Of a stretch of 64,000 nt of DNA, positions 27,886 to 38,700 are shown piece after piece. Below the pieces are notes generated by a model. The model searched no databases. It worked only from the letters and a program-made list of their open reading frames with translations, and was not told the DNA's origin. Numbering within the stretch: position 1 is the stretch's first letter; every line of letters begins with the position of its first letter. The stretch is from Pseudomonas frederiksbergensis (lineage in GTDB: Bacteria > Pseudomonadota > Gammaproteobacteria > Pseudomonadales > Pseudomonadaceae): the NCBI RefSeq assembly GCF_003732275.1, contig NZ_MOBM01000020.1, positions 124,001 to 188,000 of the forward strand. Reading direction: 5' to 3'. A program made the position numbers and the translations under genes.

Positions 27886-27974
27886 GGAGTGTCTTTAAAC
27901 ACGCATCGTTAAACGCGTGATCGCTATCAAAAAAACGAGAAAGCGGCTCAATGCCGGTCAGTTAAGTCGAAATC

Positions 27975-28078
27975 CCTGTGGGAGCGGGCTTGCTCGCGAA
28001 AGCGGTGTGTCAGACGACATCAATATTGACTGTCGTCTTCGCGAGCAAGTCGAATCGTCGCACCGCCGCTCCCACAGG
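27975..28078. repeat. Pseudomonas REP pair
   Basis: CCTGTGGGAGCGGGCTTGCTC at the left and the inverted GAGCAAG and GCTCCCACAGG at the right make a long interrupted palindrome of the common Pseudomonas type. It lies between the DUF6124 leader and the first adhesin-like gene. The remaining intergenic sequence to 28371 carries the adhesin upstream region. Confidence 0.85.
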
Positions 28079-28256
28079 TTCCGTGGCTTGATTTTGGGTT
28101 GTATCGCGGCGCTGCGCCTGCCGCCCGCTTAACATCATGCAGGCCGCGCGGCGATACGTTTTTTGCGATTTATCTCAGCCTGAGCCATTCACAAACGAAA
28201 TATGCGCGCCACTCCTTCGCGCCCGCATCCCGTCTCCTCCTCCCAAGTAGTCCGAA

Positions 28257-28277
28257 ACTCCCATCCCGCTTGGGAGT
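28257..28277. promoter_or_regulatory. 21-bp inverted repeat, copy 1
   Basis: ACTCCCA-N7-TGGGAGT, perfect 7-bp arms, 95 bp before the start of the first large secreted-protein gene. The flanking 140 bp is also conserved in the other two copies. It is a candidate regulator-binding site or mRNA leader hairpin. Confidence 0.7.
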
Positions 28278-28371
28278 ATCGGGCAATGCGCAATCTCTGG
28301 CGCTTCGCCATAGTTGCGACCAAAGGTCAACGGTCAGGCCTCGATGACCGCAACTACCCCAGGTAAAAGTC

Positions 28372-31300
28372 ATGACTATTGACGAACAAAATGCATTGCT
28401 GACAACCTCGATTACCGCCAGCGCTCTGAGCGTCGGGGCGACCGGCGTGAAAGTTTCGCTGGACGAAACGGCCGGGTTGCAGAACGCCGCCACTTCAAGC
28501 GCTGCGGAAGACGCTAACGACAACGACACGGCGTTACCCCTGCCCTCGGCCTTCGCTACCCGTTTGACCGCCCTTGGGGCAGTTGGCGCAATGGATGCGG
28601 CCTTGAGTGGCTATACCGGTGCCGTGGGCAATACGGGCAGCAATGCATTCACCATCAGCGGCGCAACAAGCGCTACCGATGTCAGCTTCGTCGGCAGCAC
28701 TGGCGCACCGCTCAATGGCGTGGACAGCGGACTGGATACTCTCGATGGCACCAGCATCCTTCTCTATACGGATACGGTGAACAACAACATCGTTCTGGGC
28801 CGAGCTGGCCCAGCCGGCGCGATCGTGTTCGCTGCCTATATCGAAGAAACCGGATCGCCGGTCACGGGCGGCAAGATCTGGACCGTGGAGTACCAACCGC
28901 TCAAGCATCCAGGTATGACGAACCCCGATGACGCGGTCGATCTGACGGGTTTGGTTTTCATCGGAGCCAGTCAGAACCTGGAATTCAGTCTCAAGGATGC
29001 GCCCTCCGGTCAGAACCTCTTCCTGATGTTCACGACGGCGAACCCGACAGTTGTCGACGTCGGTGGTGTCATGCGGATCACGGATCCCGCCATCATTGCC
29101 ACCGGCAAGGACCCCGCAAACCAGTCAACTGGCGTCAGTATAACCACTGGCGACACGATCAATACCAGCCAGGCAGGTGGGCCGACCACCTTCGGCACCA
29201 ACAACCAGATGATTACGGAACAGGAAGGCATCCGTTTTTCGTTCGTCTCGGGTGCCAGACAGAATGTGACCATTCCTAATCTGGATCAGAATGAAGCAGA
29301 TGTCGAAGCCAACGCCGACTTTACCGGCGTCGTCAATGTGAATACGGTCAGTTTCGACGTCGTGCAGTTGCAAAGCGGCAAGAGCGCTGTGGTAAAAATC
29401 AGCGCATTCACCACCGCTTTTGAATCTGGCACGCAATTCATCGACGGCTATGCGAATGATACGAAGGTTGACATCGTCAGTGTTCGCGTCCTCAACAGCA
29501 CCGGGACGGTGATTGATAATTCAGACGGAACGGTGAATGACACCACCATTGGCATCACCTTGGTTAATGGGATTGCAACCATCACCGGCATTAAAGCCGG
29601 CTACGCGATCGAATACACCACAACGGAGGTTCACAACCGCGTACTCATCGAGAACGGGGCGGCCCTCACCGCCAAGGGCAATGAGCACGCCGACTTTGAT
29701 ATCGATGGCCTCCACCTGTTCCAAGCCTCTGTTACGAGCGTCGAAATCGGTTCCCAGATGATCTTCGAAGACGACGGGCCGGCGGCGGCCGGGACCGCCG
29801 TGACAGGAACCGTCGACGAAGATGGCCTGGCCAATGGCATTCCCGGCGGTACGGGCGACGTGGCTGGCGAGGCGACCACGGCCAGTGGCAGCGTGACCGG
29901 CATCTTCCAGGCCGGCGTCGACACGCCGCTGACCTTTGCCTTGTTGAGTGACACCAGCGGCTTGCCGGCGCTGAGCTCGGGCGGGGTGGCGCTGGTGTAC
30001 AGCGTCGCGGGCAACACGCTCACCGCCAAGGCCGGCGCAATCGACGTGTTCACCTTCAGCCTCACCGCAGCGGGTGCCTACACCTTCACCCTGCTCAAGC
30101 CGCTGGATCATGCGGCTGGCAACAACGAAAATGACATCACCATCAACTTGGGCTCGCTACTGCGTGCCACCGACAAGGACGGTGACACGGTGACGGCTGC
30201 GACCGAAAAACTGGTCATCACCGTCGACGACGACACCCCGACGGCGACCGGGACCACCGTGACAGGAACCGTCGACGAGGACGGCCTGGCCAATGGCATT
30301 CCCGGTGGTACCGGCGACGTGACTGGCGAGGCGACCACAGCCGGCGGCAGCGTGACCGGCATCTTCCAGTCCGGCGCCGACACGCCGCTGAGCTATGCCT
30401 TGTCGAGTGACACCAGCGGCTTGCAGGCGCTGAGCTCGGGCGGGGTGGCGCTGGTGTACAGCGTCGCGGGCGATACACTCACCGCCAAGGCCGGCGCGAC
30501 CGACGTGTTTACGTTCAGCCTCACTGCAGCGGGTGTGTACAGCTTCACGCTGCTCAAGCCGCTGGATCACGCGGCAGGCAACGACGAGAACGACATCACC
30601 CTCAACCTGGGCACGCTGCTACAAGCCACCGACAAGGACGGCGACACGGTGACGGCCGCGGCCGGGAAGCTGGTCATCACCGTCGACGACGACACGCCGA
30701 CGGCGACCGGGACCGCCATAACGGGAACCGTCGACGAGGATGGCCTGACCAATGGCAATGCCGGTGGTACGGACGACGTGACTGGCGAGGCGACCACAGC
30801 CGGCGGCAGCGTAACTGGCATCTTCCAGTCGGGCGCCGACACACCGCTGAGCTATGCCTTGTCGAGTGTCACCAGCGGCTTGCCGGCGCTGAGCTCGGCC
30901 GGGGTGGCGCTGGTGTACAGCGTCTTGGGCAACACGCTCACCGCCAAGGCCGGCGCGACCGACGTGTTCACCTTCAGCCTCACCACAGCGGGTGTGTACA
31001 GCTTCACGCTGCTCAAGCAGCTGGATCACGCGGCTGGCAACAACGAGAACGACATCACCATCAACCTGGGCACGCTGCTGCAGGCCACCGACAAGGACGG
31101 CGACACGGTGACGGCCGCGGCCGACAAACTGGTCATCACCGTCGACGACGATACGCCCGTTATAGGGACAGCCCCTGTGCAGGATGTCGATCCCACTTTG
31201 GGTGCGACGTCATGGACCTTTTCGGGTGACTTCGCCTACTCGATAGGTGCGGACCAGCGCGGGCCGACCTACTCTTCGGCAGCGGACAGTGATTTTGCCG

Positions 31301-32490
31301 GCCTCACCCTCTCTGGTTCGGCGAATGATGTTGCGATCGTTGATCCAACGGTCACCTGGAGTTCAGAGAATCTCGACAGTGCCACGTTTAACGTGTCGTT
31401 CAAATACGATCACGATCGGAGTCCTGGCACGGCGCCTGAACCGGTGGAAGGCACGCTGGTGTTTGACAAAGCCAATGACACCTATACCTTCACGATGGAT
31501 GCGCTGCAAACGACGCAAGACGTCACGCTTGGCGAAGGCACTGGATACAAAACGTATGACGTGGGTGGTACGAGCCCTTCCAGTGGCCCATCACCTGTGG
31601 CCACTGGGAAGCTTGGGGAAGGTTTCTACATCCAGATCACAGGCTTCGAGTCACCACTTAGTGCCAACGGCAATACTGTTGTGACGGAGGGTGAGCTTGT
31701 GAGCGGCACGCAGGCCCCTGTAACCTTGTCCAGCACTGCTCTGGGCGTCTCCGGAAATACGATCCAGGCAGGTGAAGCGGCCAACATCAATTTCTTCCAG
31801 ACTGATCCGAAAGGAAATCTGGGCGCGACCAATTTTAGTTACGCGACCGATTTCTTTATCAAGTTCGATGGATATGAGACTGAAAGCGATGATCTTGTGC
31901 TTCTAGTCAGCCTTGCTGATGCAAATAATCCCGGCACGACTACAACACGTGCCATCTACGTCGACCAAGGCGATGTGTACGAGAACGATACAAACAACGC
32001 CGATCTTGTTGGAACCAAGTACGAGGCCCTTATCGTCAACGATCCAGCCGATCCGAACGACCCGTTCCTGGACAATAATGACGCTCTATTGATTGTTGAA
32101 AGCAATGACTTCAACACCCAGATCGGTGATAACTGGCTCATCAAGGGTATTCAGATTCTTTCGAATGATGCTGGCCTTACGGGCAGCGCGATAAATCTGA
32201 ATCGCGATGTCGGTGCCGATGGCGGAAGCAGCACTTCCGCACAGCCGGTCGTTGGTCTCGTCGGGCCTGGAAACACGATTGCGGAGGATACGAGTACGAA
32301 TCCGCTGAAGATCATCGATGCTGGTTTCTCCACCACCACGACTACACCAGCTACCCTTGATCTAACGCTGGATTTCAAAGTCGTCGATAGCGACAGCGAT
32401 TTCACCGCTGTACAGACGATTGATATCGAAAATCCTGTCGTGGTCGAACTGGTGGGAGTAACTAACTTGGCACCGACAGATTTCGTCTGA
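28372..32490 (+). CDS. Large repeat-containing secreted protein 1 (DUF5801/T1SS-143 type)
   Basis: A 1372-residue acidic, Asp/Thr/Gly-rich protein with no Sec signal and almost no cysteine or lysine, as is typical of type I secreted adhesins. Residues 1-465 form an N-terminal module shared with the next two genes (around LDETAGLQNA, ALSGYTG, IWTVEYQPLKHP). Residues 466-924 are three 153-residue repeats (TVDEDGLANGIPGGTGDV to NLGTLLQATDKDGDTVTAA) of the T1SS-143 kind. The C-terminal 450 residues are unlike those of the paralogues (for example TYDVGGTSP, SIGADQRGPTYSS). No GGxGxD RTX nonapeptides are visible. A type I secretion system lies downstream. Role as adhesin or matrix protein is inferred. 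Confidence 0.8.
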   Translation: MTIDEQNALLTTSITASALSVGATGVKVSLDETAGLQNAATSSAAEDANDNDTALPLPSAFATRLTALGAVGAMDAALSGYTGAVGNTGSNAFTISGATSATDVSFVGSTGAPLNGVDSGLDTLDGTSILLYTDTVNNNIVLGRAGPAGAIVFAAYIEETGSPVTGGKIWTVEYQPLKHPGMTNPDDAVDLTGLVFIGASQNLEFSLKDAPSGQNLFLMFTTANPTVVDVGGVMRITDPAIIATGKDPANQSTGVSITTGDTINTSQAGGPTTFGTNNQMITEQEGIRFSFVSGARQNVTIPNLDQNEADVEANADFTGVVNVNTVSFDVVQLQSGKSAVVKISAFTTAFESGTQFIDGYANDTKVDIVSVRVLNSTGTVIDNSDGTVNDTTIGITLVNGIATITGIKAGYAIEYTTTEVHNRVLIENGAALTAKGNEHADFDIDGLHLFQASVTSVEIGSQMIFEDDGPAAAGTAVTGTVDEDGLANGIPGGTGDVAGEATTASGSVTGIFQAGVDTPLTFALLSDTSGLPALSSGGVALVYSVAGNTLTAKAGAIDVFTFSLTAAGAYTFTLLKPLDHAAGNNENDITINLGSLLRATDKDGDTVTAATEKLVITVDDDTPTATGTTVTGTVDEDGLANGIPGGTGDVTGEATTAGGSVTGIFQSGADTPLSYALSSDTSGLQALSSGGVALVYSVAGDTLTAKAGATDVFTFSLTAAGVYSFTLLKPLDHAAGNDENDITLNLGTLLQATDKDGDTVTAAAGKLVITVDDDTPTATGTAITGTVDEDGLTNGNAGGTDDVTGEATTAGGSVTGIFQSGADTPLSYALSSVTSGLPALSSAGVALVYSVLGNTLTAKAGATDVFTFSLTTAGVYSFTLLKQLDHAAGNNENDITINLGTLLQATDKDGDTVTAAADKLVITVDDDTPVIGTAPVQDVDPTLGATSWTFSGDFAYSIGADQRGPTYSSAADSDFAGLTLSGSANDVAIVDPTVTWSSENLDSATFNVSFKYDHDRSPGTAPEPVEGTLVFDKANDTYTFTMDALQTTQDVTLGEGTGYKTYDVGGTSPSSGPSPVATGKLGEGFYIQITGFESPLSANGNTVVTEGELVSGTQAPVTLSSTALGVSGNTIQAGEAANINFFQTDPKGNLGATNFSYATDFFIKFDGYETESDDLVLLVSLADANNPGTTTTRAIYVDQGDVYENDTNNADLVGTKYEALIVNDPADPNDPFLDNNDALLIVESNDFNTQIGDNWLIKGIQILSNDAGLTGSAINLNRDVGADGGSSTSAQPVVGLVGPGNTIAEDTSTNPLKIIDAGFSTTTTTPATLDLTLDFKVVDSDSDFTAVQTIDIENPVVVELVGVTNLAPTDFV
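29767..31143 (+). repeat. Three tandem 459-bp repeats inside secreted protein 1
   Basis: Copies start at 29767, 30226 and 30685 with an exact 459-bp (153-codon) period and very high nucleotide identity. Each encodes a T1SS-143-like unit ending in ATDKDGDTVTAA...VDDDTP. Confidence 0.9.
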
Positions 32491-32532
32491 TGCCGTAATT
32501 TGTATGACGTCTTAAGGAGGTGTTTATTGGTT

Positions 32533-32564
32533 AACCCCGCTGCCCACAAGGCAGCGGGGTTTTC
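32533..32564 (+). terminator. Rho-independent terminator after secreted protein 1
   Basis: AACCCCGCTGCC and GGCAGCGGGGTT form a 12-bp stem with loop CACAA, followed by TTTTCC. It lies 43 bp after the stop codon. The interval from here to 32821 holds only the conserved upstream region of the next gene. Confidence 0.88.
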
Positions 32565-32706
32565 CATTTACGGTCTACCTCCCGGTATCCCATGTCGGTG
32601 GCCAAACGGAATCGAATCCCCAACACCCTCTGACCAGGGCTTATGGTTTATCCATGCACCGCTCCTTCGCGTCCTCATCCCCTTTCCCCCTCCCAAGTAG
32701 GCTGAA

Positions 32707-32727
32707 ACTCCCACCCCGCTTGGGAGT
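32707..32727. promoter_or_regulatory. 21-bp inverted repeat, copy 2
   Basis: ACTCCCA-N7-TGGGAGT again, with perfect arms and the same 95-bp distance to the start codon (32822) as copy 1. Confidence 0.7.
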
Positions 32728-32821
32728 ATCGGCCGATGCGCAATCCCCGGCGCTTATCCATAGTGACGGCCGAAGGTCAACGGTCAGGCCTCGATGACCG
32801 CAATTGCTCGGGAGAAAAATC

Positions 32822-35542
32822 ATGGCTATTGGAATCACCGGCGTGGACGTTACGCTGGACGAAACGGCCGGGTTGCAGAACCTCACTGCCACTCCAGACC
32901 CTGTGGGAGACGCTGACGACAACGACATTCTGGTGTCGTCCCTGCCCTTATCCTTCTCTGACCGTTTGACCGCACTTGGCGCAGGTACCGCCACGGATGC
33001 GGCCTTGAGTGGCTATACCGGTGCCGGGGGCGACACGGGCAGCGATGCGTTCACCGTCACCGACGGAGCAACCATTACCGATATCAGCTTCGTCGACAGC
33101 GCTGGCGCACCGCTTGATGGCGCGGTCAGCGGACTGTTTACCCTCGATGGCACCAGCATCCTTCTCTATACCGATACGGAGAACAACAATATCGTTCTGG
33201 GCCGAGCCGGGAGCGCAACTGGCGCGATCGTGTTCGCGGCCTACATTGAAGAAACCGGATCGCCGGTCTCGGGCGGCAAGATCTGGACCGTGGAGTACCA
33301 ACCGCTCAAGCATCCAGATGCTACAAACCCTGATGATTCGCTCAATCTGCTGGATAAGGTATTCGTCGGAACCAGTCAGGACCTGGAATTCAGTCTGGCC
33401 AATGCGCCCTCCGGTCAGAACCTCTTCCTGATGTTCACGACGGAGGACCCGGCAACTGAAACGGTCAATGGTGTCGTGCGGATCACGGATCCCACCATCA
33501 TCGCCACTGGCAAGGACCCGGCGAATCAGTCAACTGGCGTCAATATAAACACTGGCGACACGATCAATACCAGCCAGGCGGGTGGCCCTACCACCTTTGG
33601 CACCAACAGCCAGATGATTACGGAACAGGAGGGCATTCGTTATTCGTTCGTCACCGGTGCCAGGCAGGATGTAACCATTCCCAACCTGGATCAGAACGAA
33701 GCAGATGTTGAAGCCAACATCGACTTTACCGACGTCGTCAATGCGAATAAGGCCAGTTTCGACGTCGTGCAGTTGCAAAGCGGCAAGAGTGCTGTGGTAA
33801 AAATCAGCGCATTCAGCACCGCTGTTGAATCTGGTACGACCTTCATCGACGGCTATGCAAATGATTCGCTGGTTGAGATCACCAGTGTTCGCGTCATCAA
33901 CATCAGCACCGGGCTGGTGATCGAGAATTCAGACGGACCGGAGGATGATTCAACTATTACCATCAGTTTTGATGCTGACGGGGTTGCAACCATCACCGGC
34001 GTTAAAGCCGGTTACCGGATTGAATACACCACAACGGAGGATCACAACCGAGTTCTCGTCGAGAACGGAGCGGCCGTCGATGCCAGGGGCAATACCCACG
34101 CCGATTTTGACATCGGTGGTTTCACACTGCTCCAAACCGCTGTTACGACCGCCGAAATCGGCTCCAAGATCATCTTCGACGATGACGGCCCAGCACTCGC
34201 CTTCGGCAACCTGATCGGGACCGGTAGTGTCCTGCCGCAAACTGGATTCTGGAGTCATTCGGCCGGCGCCGATGGGCTGGATGCGAACGGTCTGGATATC
34301 TCGTTGCTGAATAACCAGTTCACCCTCGTCAGGCCAGACAACACAACCACGACCGGGACCGGCACGCTCGTCGAGCAGTCGCCCTCACCGGACGGCAATG
34401 GCGCGTACCAATTTGCAGGGACGTTGACCGGCGATTTCGACAACAACGCCGGCACGACGGATACCAGCGTCGACTACACACTGACCGCCTTTGCCAATGG
34501 CAGCTATGTACTGGATCTGGTGCAAGGCTTCAGTTCGACGGTCGTGCTCAGCACTGCCGATGGCTCGCTCAGTGCCGGCGGTCCGGACCCCGTGCGCACC
34601 TTGTTAATTCCGAAGACGAATGACCCGACGATTCCTTCGGCATCCGAGGAGGTTGTGTTCTTTTCCGCGAAGGCGCTTGCGTCGACTTCGGACATCCTGA
34701 CCGGTATCGGGCTTGGAGCATCCGACCCCACCGAAGCCCAGCTACAGACCAACCCCCTGCCCTCGTACATCGACCCGAGGGCCATGAACGTCAGCACGTC
34801 CGGCATTGGCGTCGCCAATAACGTTCTTCAGGGAGACAACCTGGTGGCAATCGGCGCGACCGATGAAAGTTTCGTCATCAATCCCGAGACCCTGCTGACG
34901 GGAATGAAGGTTTTCATCGACAACTCCGTGGCGGGTTACAACACAGCGACCGAGGACCTGTACTACAGGATCTACTACGAGGACGGCTCGACTTCGGACC
35001 TCATCGAGGTGAACACCCTGACGCCAGAGCCCCGTGGACAGGTGTCCTTCCTCATTGAACAGGAGGGCTCGCTGCTGATCGACGCTGTTCAGCTCACGAT
35101 GGGCCGAGGCGACATCAAGATCCCGGTGATCCAGTTCATTCAGGAGACCGAGAGCCTGGCCAGTGATATTCAGCTGACGTTCAACGCAACGGTGACGGAC
35201 AGGGATGGGGACTCGGCATCAAGTACGTTTGACGCCAACCTGTTCGCCAATGACTTGGTCGGCGCCTTCGACTACACGCTGGTGGGTACGGGCGGTGAGG
35301 CTGATGCCTTCAACGTCGACTTGTCATTCGATGAGAACCTGTACCAGGTCACCGGCTTCGATGCGGACGCCAACCTGCGAGATACGCTGGTGCTCAACGG
35401 CGACCAGACTGCCGGTGTCCAGATCAACAACAACGGTACAGACAGCATCGTGACGGTTACCGAAACGGGCGGACAAGTCACGACCATTACCTTGGTCGGG
35501 GTCGCTCTTGTGACTAGCGACATCGTTATTGGCAGCGCCTGA
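32822..35542 (+). CDS. Large secreted protein 2 (DUF5801 type, without repeat array)
   Basis: A 906-residue paralogue starting MAIGITGVDVTLDETAG behind GGGAG. Its first 452 residues match the N-terminal module of proteins 1 and 3. From residue 453 (DDDGPALAFGNLIGTGSVL) to the end it matches the C-terminal 456 residues of protein 3 almost throughout. It is therefore protein 3 minus the seven-repeat array. The C-terminus (ITLVGVALVTSDIVIGSA) ends in a hydrophobic tail like a type I secretion signal. There is no Sec signal and no RTX nonapeptide. Probably exported by the linked ABC system; adhesin or surface-matrix function is inferred. Confidence 0.8.
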   Translation: MAIGITGVDVTLDETAGLQNLTATPDPVGDADDNDILVSSLPLSFSDRLTALGAGTATDAALSGYTGAGGDTGSDAFTVTDGATITDISFVDSAGAPLDGAVSGLFTLDGTSILLYTDTENNNIVLGRAGSATGAIVFAAYIEETGSPVSGGKIWTVEYQPLKHPDATNPDDSLNLLDKVFVGTSQDLEFSLANAPSGQNLFLMFTTEDPATETVNGVVRITDPTIIATGKDPANQSTGVNINTGDTINTSQAGGPTTFGTNSQMITEQEGIRYSFVTGARQDVTIPNLDQNEADVEANIDFTDVVNANKASFDVVQLQSGKSAVVKISAFSTAVESGTTFIDGYANDSLVEITSVRVINISTGLVIENSDGPEDDSTITISFDADGVATITGVKAGYRIEYTTTEDHNRVLVENGAAVDARGNTHADFDIGGFTLLQTAVTTAEIGSKIIFDDDGPALAFGNLIGTGSVLPQTGFWSHSAGADGLDANGLDISLLNNQFTLVRPDNTTTTGTGTLVEQSPSPDGNGAYQFAGTLTGDFDNNAGTTDTSVDYTLTAFANGSYVLDLVQGFSSTVVLSTADGSLSAGGPDPVRTLLIPKTNDPTIPSASEEVVFFSAKALASTSDILTGIGLGASDPTEAQLQTNPLPSYIDPRAMNVSTSGIGVANNVLQGDNLVAIGATDESFVINPETLLTGMKVFIDNSVAGYNTATEDLYYRIYYEDGSTSDLIEVNTLTPEPRGQVSFLIEQEGSLLIDAVQLTMGRGDIKIPVIQFIQETESLASDIQLTFNATVTDRDGDSASSTFDANLFANDLVGAFDYTLVGTGGEADAFNVDLSFDENLYQVTGFDADANLRDTLVLNGDQTAGVQINNNGTDSIVTVTETGGQVTTITLVGVALVTSDIVIGSA

Positions 35543-35560
35543 GGCGTCGCACGCGTGAAA

Positions 35561-35600
35561 AATGCGAGGGCGGCGCAAGCCACCCTCGCATTGTTTTTTT
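35561..35600 (+). terminator. Rho-independent terminator after secreted protein 2
   Basis: AATGCGAGGG...CCCTCGCATT, with inner GGC/GCC pairing, is followed by GTTTTTTT. It has nearly the same stem as the terminator after protein 3, showing that the downstream region was duplicated too. Confidence 0.88.
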
Positions 35601-35630
35601 GCAGTTCCAATAGGCAATTCGCACGCTCGC

Positions 35631-35675
35631 ATCACCCTGGGCACCCTGCGGCAGACCACCGACGAAGACGACTAG
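35631..35675 (+). pseudogene. Vestigial T1SS-143 repeat fragment
   Basis: Just after the terminator, the bases translate as ITLGTLRQTTDEDD followed by a stop. They match the repeat segment ITINLGTLLQATDKDGD of protein 1 at about 31 of 36 aligned bases, with 6 bases lost upstream. There is no start codon or surrounding frame, so this is a decayed remnant of a repeat. Confidence 0.6.
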
Positions 35676-35681
35676 GCCGAA

Positions 35682-35702
35682 ACTCCCACCCCGTTTGGGA
35701 GT
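35682..35702. promoter_or_regulatory. 21-bp inverted repeat, copy 3
   Basis: ACTCCCA-CCCCGTT-TGGGAGT with perfect arms, 91 bp before the start at 35793. Only the spacer differs from copy 2. Confidence 0.7.
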
Positions 35703-35792
35703 ATCGGCCAATGTGCAATTCCGGGCGCTTGGTCATAGTTGTAGAGGTCAATGGTCAGACCTCAATGACCGCAATTGCTCAGGAGAAAAATC

Positions 35793-38700
35793 ATGGCTAT
35801 TGCAATCACCGGCGAGGACGTTGTGCTGGACGAGACGGCCGGGTTACAGAACGCCACCGCCACGCCAACCCCTGCAGGAGACGCTGACGACAACGACATT
35901 CTGGTGGCATCCCTGCCCTCTTCCTTCTCTACCCGTTTGACCGCACTTGGAGCGGGTACCGCAACGGGTGCGGCCTTGAGTGGCTATACCGGTGCCGCGG
36001 GCAACACGGGCACCAATGCGTTCACCTTCACCGGCGGAGGAAGCATTACCGATATCCGCTTCGTCGACAGCGCTGGCGCCCCCCTCAATGGCGTGGACAG
36101 CGGACTGGACACCCTTGATGGCACCAGCATCCTTCTCTATACGGACACGAACAACAACATCCTTGTGGGCCGAGCCGGGGGCGCAGATGGCGCGATCGTG
36201 TTCGCTGCCTACATTGAAGAAACCGGATCGCCGGTCACCGGCGGCAAGATCTGGACCGTGGAGTACCAACCGCTCAAGCATCCAGACATGACGAACCCCG
36301 ATGATTCGCTCAATCTGCTGGATAAAGTGTTCATCGGAGCCACTCAAGACCTGGATTTCAGTCTTGCCGGTGCGCCCTCCGGTCAGAACCTGTTCCTGAT
36401 GTTCACGAAAGCGAACCCGACAACTGAAACTGTCAATGGTGTCGTGCGGATCACGGATCCCACCATCATCGCCACCGGTAAGGACCCCGCAGACCAGTCA
36501 AGTGGCGCCAATATAAATACTGGCGACACGATCAATACCAGCCAGGGGGGTGGCCCGACCACCATCGGCACCAACAATCAGATGATTGTGGAACAGGAAG
36601 GCATCCGCTTTTCGTTCGTCACCGGTGCCAGGCAGGATGTGACCGTTCCCAACCTTAGTCAGACCGAAGCCGATGTTGAGTCCAACATCGACTTTACCGC
36701 CGTCTACAATACGACGTCGGCCAATTTCGACGTCGTGCAGTTGCAAGGCGGCAAGAGTGCCGTGGTAAAAATCAGCGCATTCAGCACCGCGGCTGAACCT
36801 GGCGTGAATTTCATCAACGGTTATGCGGGTGATACGCCGGTTGCCATCACCAATGTTCGTGTCATCAACAATAGCACCGGGCTGGTGATCGAGAATTCAG
36901 ACGGATCAGTGAATGATCCGACCATTAGCATCAGCTTTTCTGCTGCCGGAGTGGCAACCATCACCGGCGTTTTGGCCGGCTACCAGATTGAATACACCAC
37001 AACGTCGGACCACAACCGCGTGCTCATCGAGAACGGGGCGGCCCTCGACGCCAGGGGCGATAACCACGCCGATTTTGATATCGGCGGCTTCACGCTGGCC
37101 AAGGCTTCTACTTCGATCGCCGAAATCGGCTCCAAGATGGTATTCGAGGACGACGGACCGAGCATCAGCACCACCGGCACGGAGCCGACGCTGACGGTGG
37201 ACGAAACGGTGCTGGCCACCAACGCCACCCAAAGCTTTACCGCCAACTTCAACTCGGCGTTTGGTGCGGATGGCCCGGGTACGCTGACCTATTCGCTGGG
37301 CGTGGTGGCGGGTGCCTCCGGGCTGACCGACACGGCCACCGGTGAGGCGGTCAACCTGTCGCTCAACGGCACAGTGGTCGAAGGCCGAACGGCCACGACC
37401 GGCCTGCTGGTGTTCACGGTTAGCGTCGCCGCCAATGGTGACGTCACGCTCGATCAGCTGCGGGCGGTGGTGCATCCCGATGCCACCAATCCCGATGATT
37501 CGACGAGCCTGTCGGCAGACAACCTGGTGACACTGACAGCGACCACAACCGACGGCGACGGCGACAGCGTCCAGGCAACCCTCAACATCGGCGCAAACCT
37601 GGTGTTCAAGGACGACGGCCCGAGCATCACCGCCACCGGCGAGGAGCCTGTGCTGACGGTGGACGAAACGGTGCTGGCGACTGACGCCACCCAGAACTTT
37701 GCCGCCAACTTCAGCTCGGCGTTTGGCGCTGATGGCGCCGGCACGCTGACCTATGCGCTGGGCGTGGTAGCGGGAGCCTCAGGGCTGACCGACACGGCCA
37801 CCGGTGAGGCGGTCAACCTGTCGCTCAACGGCACCGTGGTCGAAGGCCGCACGGCCACCACCGGCCTGCTGGTGTTCACCGCCAGCGTTGCCGCCAATGG
37901 TGACGTCACCCTCGACCAGCTCCGCGCCGTGGTACATCCCGATGCCACCAATCCCGATGATTCGACGAGCCTGTCGGCAGATAACCTGGTGACACTGACG
38001 GCGACCATAACCGACAAGGACGGTGACAGCGTCCAGGCAACCCTCAACATCGGCTCGAATCTGGTGTTCAAGGACGACGGACCGAGCATCACCGCCACCG
38101 GCACCGAGCCTGTGCTGACGGTCGATGAAACGGTGCTGACGACCGACGCCACCCAGAACTTTGCCGCCAACTTCAGCTCCGCGTTTGGCGCCGATGGGGC
38201 CGGCACAGTGACCTATGCCCTGGGCGTGGTAGCGGGTGCCTCCGGACTGACCGACACGGCCACGGGCGAGGCGGTCAACCTGTCACTCAACGGCACCGTG
38301 GTCGAGGGCCGCACGGCCACCACCGGGCTGCTGGTGTTCACGGCCAGCGTCGCCGCCAATGGTGACGTTACGCTCGACCAGCTCCGCGCCGTGGTGCATC
38401 CCGATGCCACCAATCCCGATGATTCGACGACCCTGTCGGCGGACAACCTGGTGACACTGACAGCGACCATAACCGACAAGGACGGTGACAGCGCCCATGC
38501 GACCCTGAACATCGGCCAGAACCTGGTGTTCGAGGACGACGGGCCAAGCATCAGCACCACCGGCATCGAGCCGACGCTGACGGTCGACGAAACAGTGCTG
38601 GCGACCAACGCCACCCAAAGCTTTACCGCCAACTTCAGCTCCGCGTTTGGCGCCGATGGGGCCGGCACAGTGACCTATGCCCTGGGCGTGGTAGCGGGTG

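Noticed and set aside
32596..32640. tRNA T-arm-like sequence (GGGGATTCGATTCCG on the minus strand)
   Set aside because: No matching acceptor, D or anticodon arms are found nearby; probably chance.
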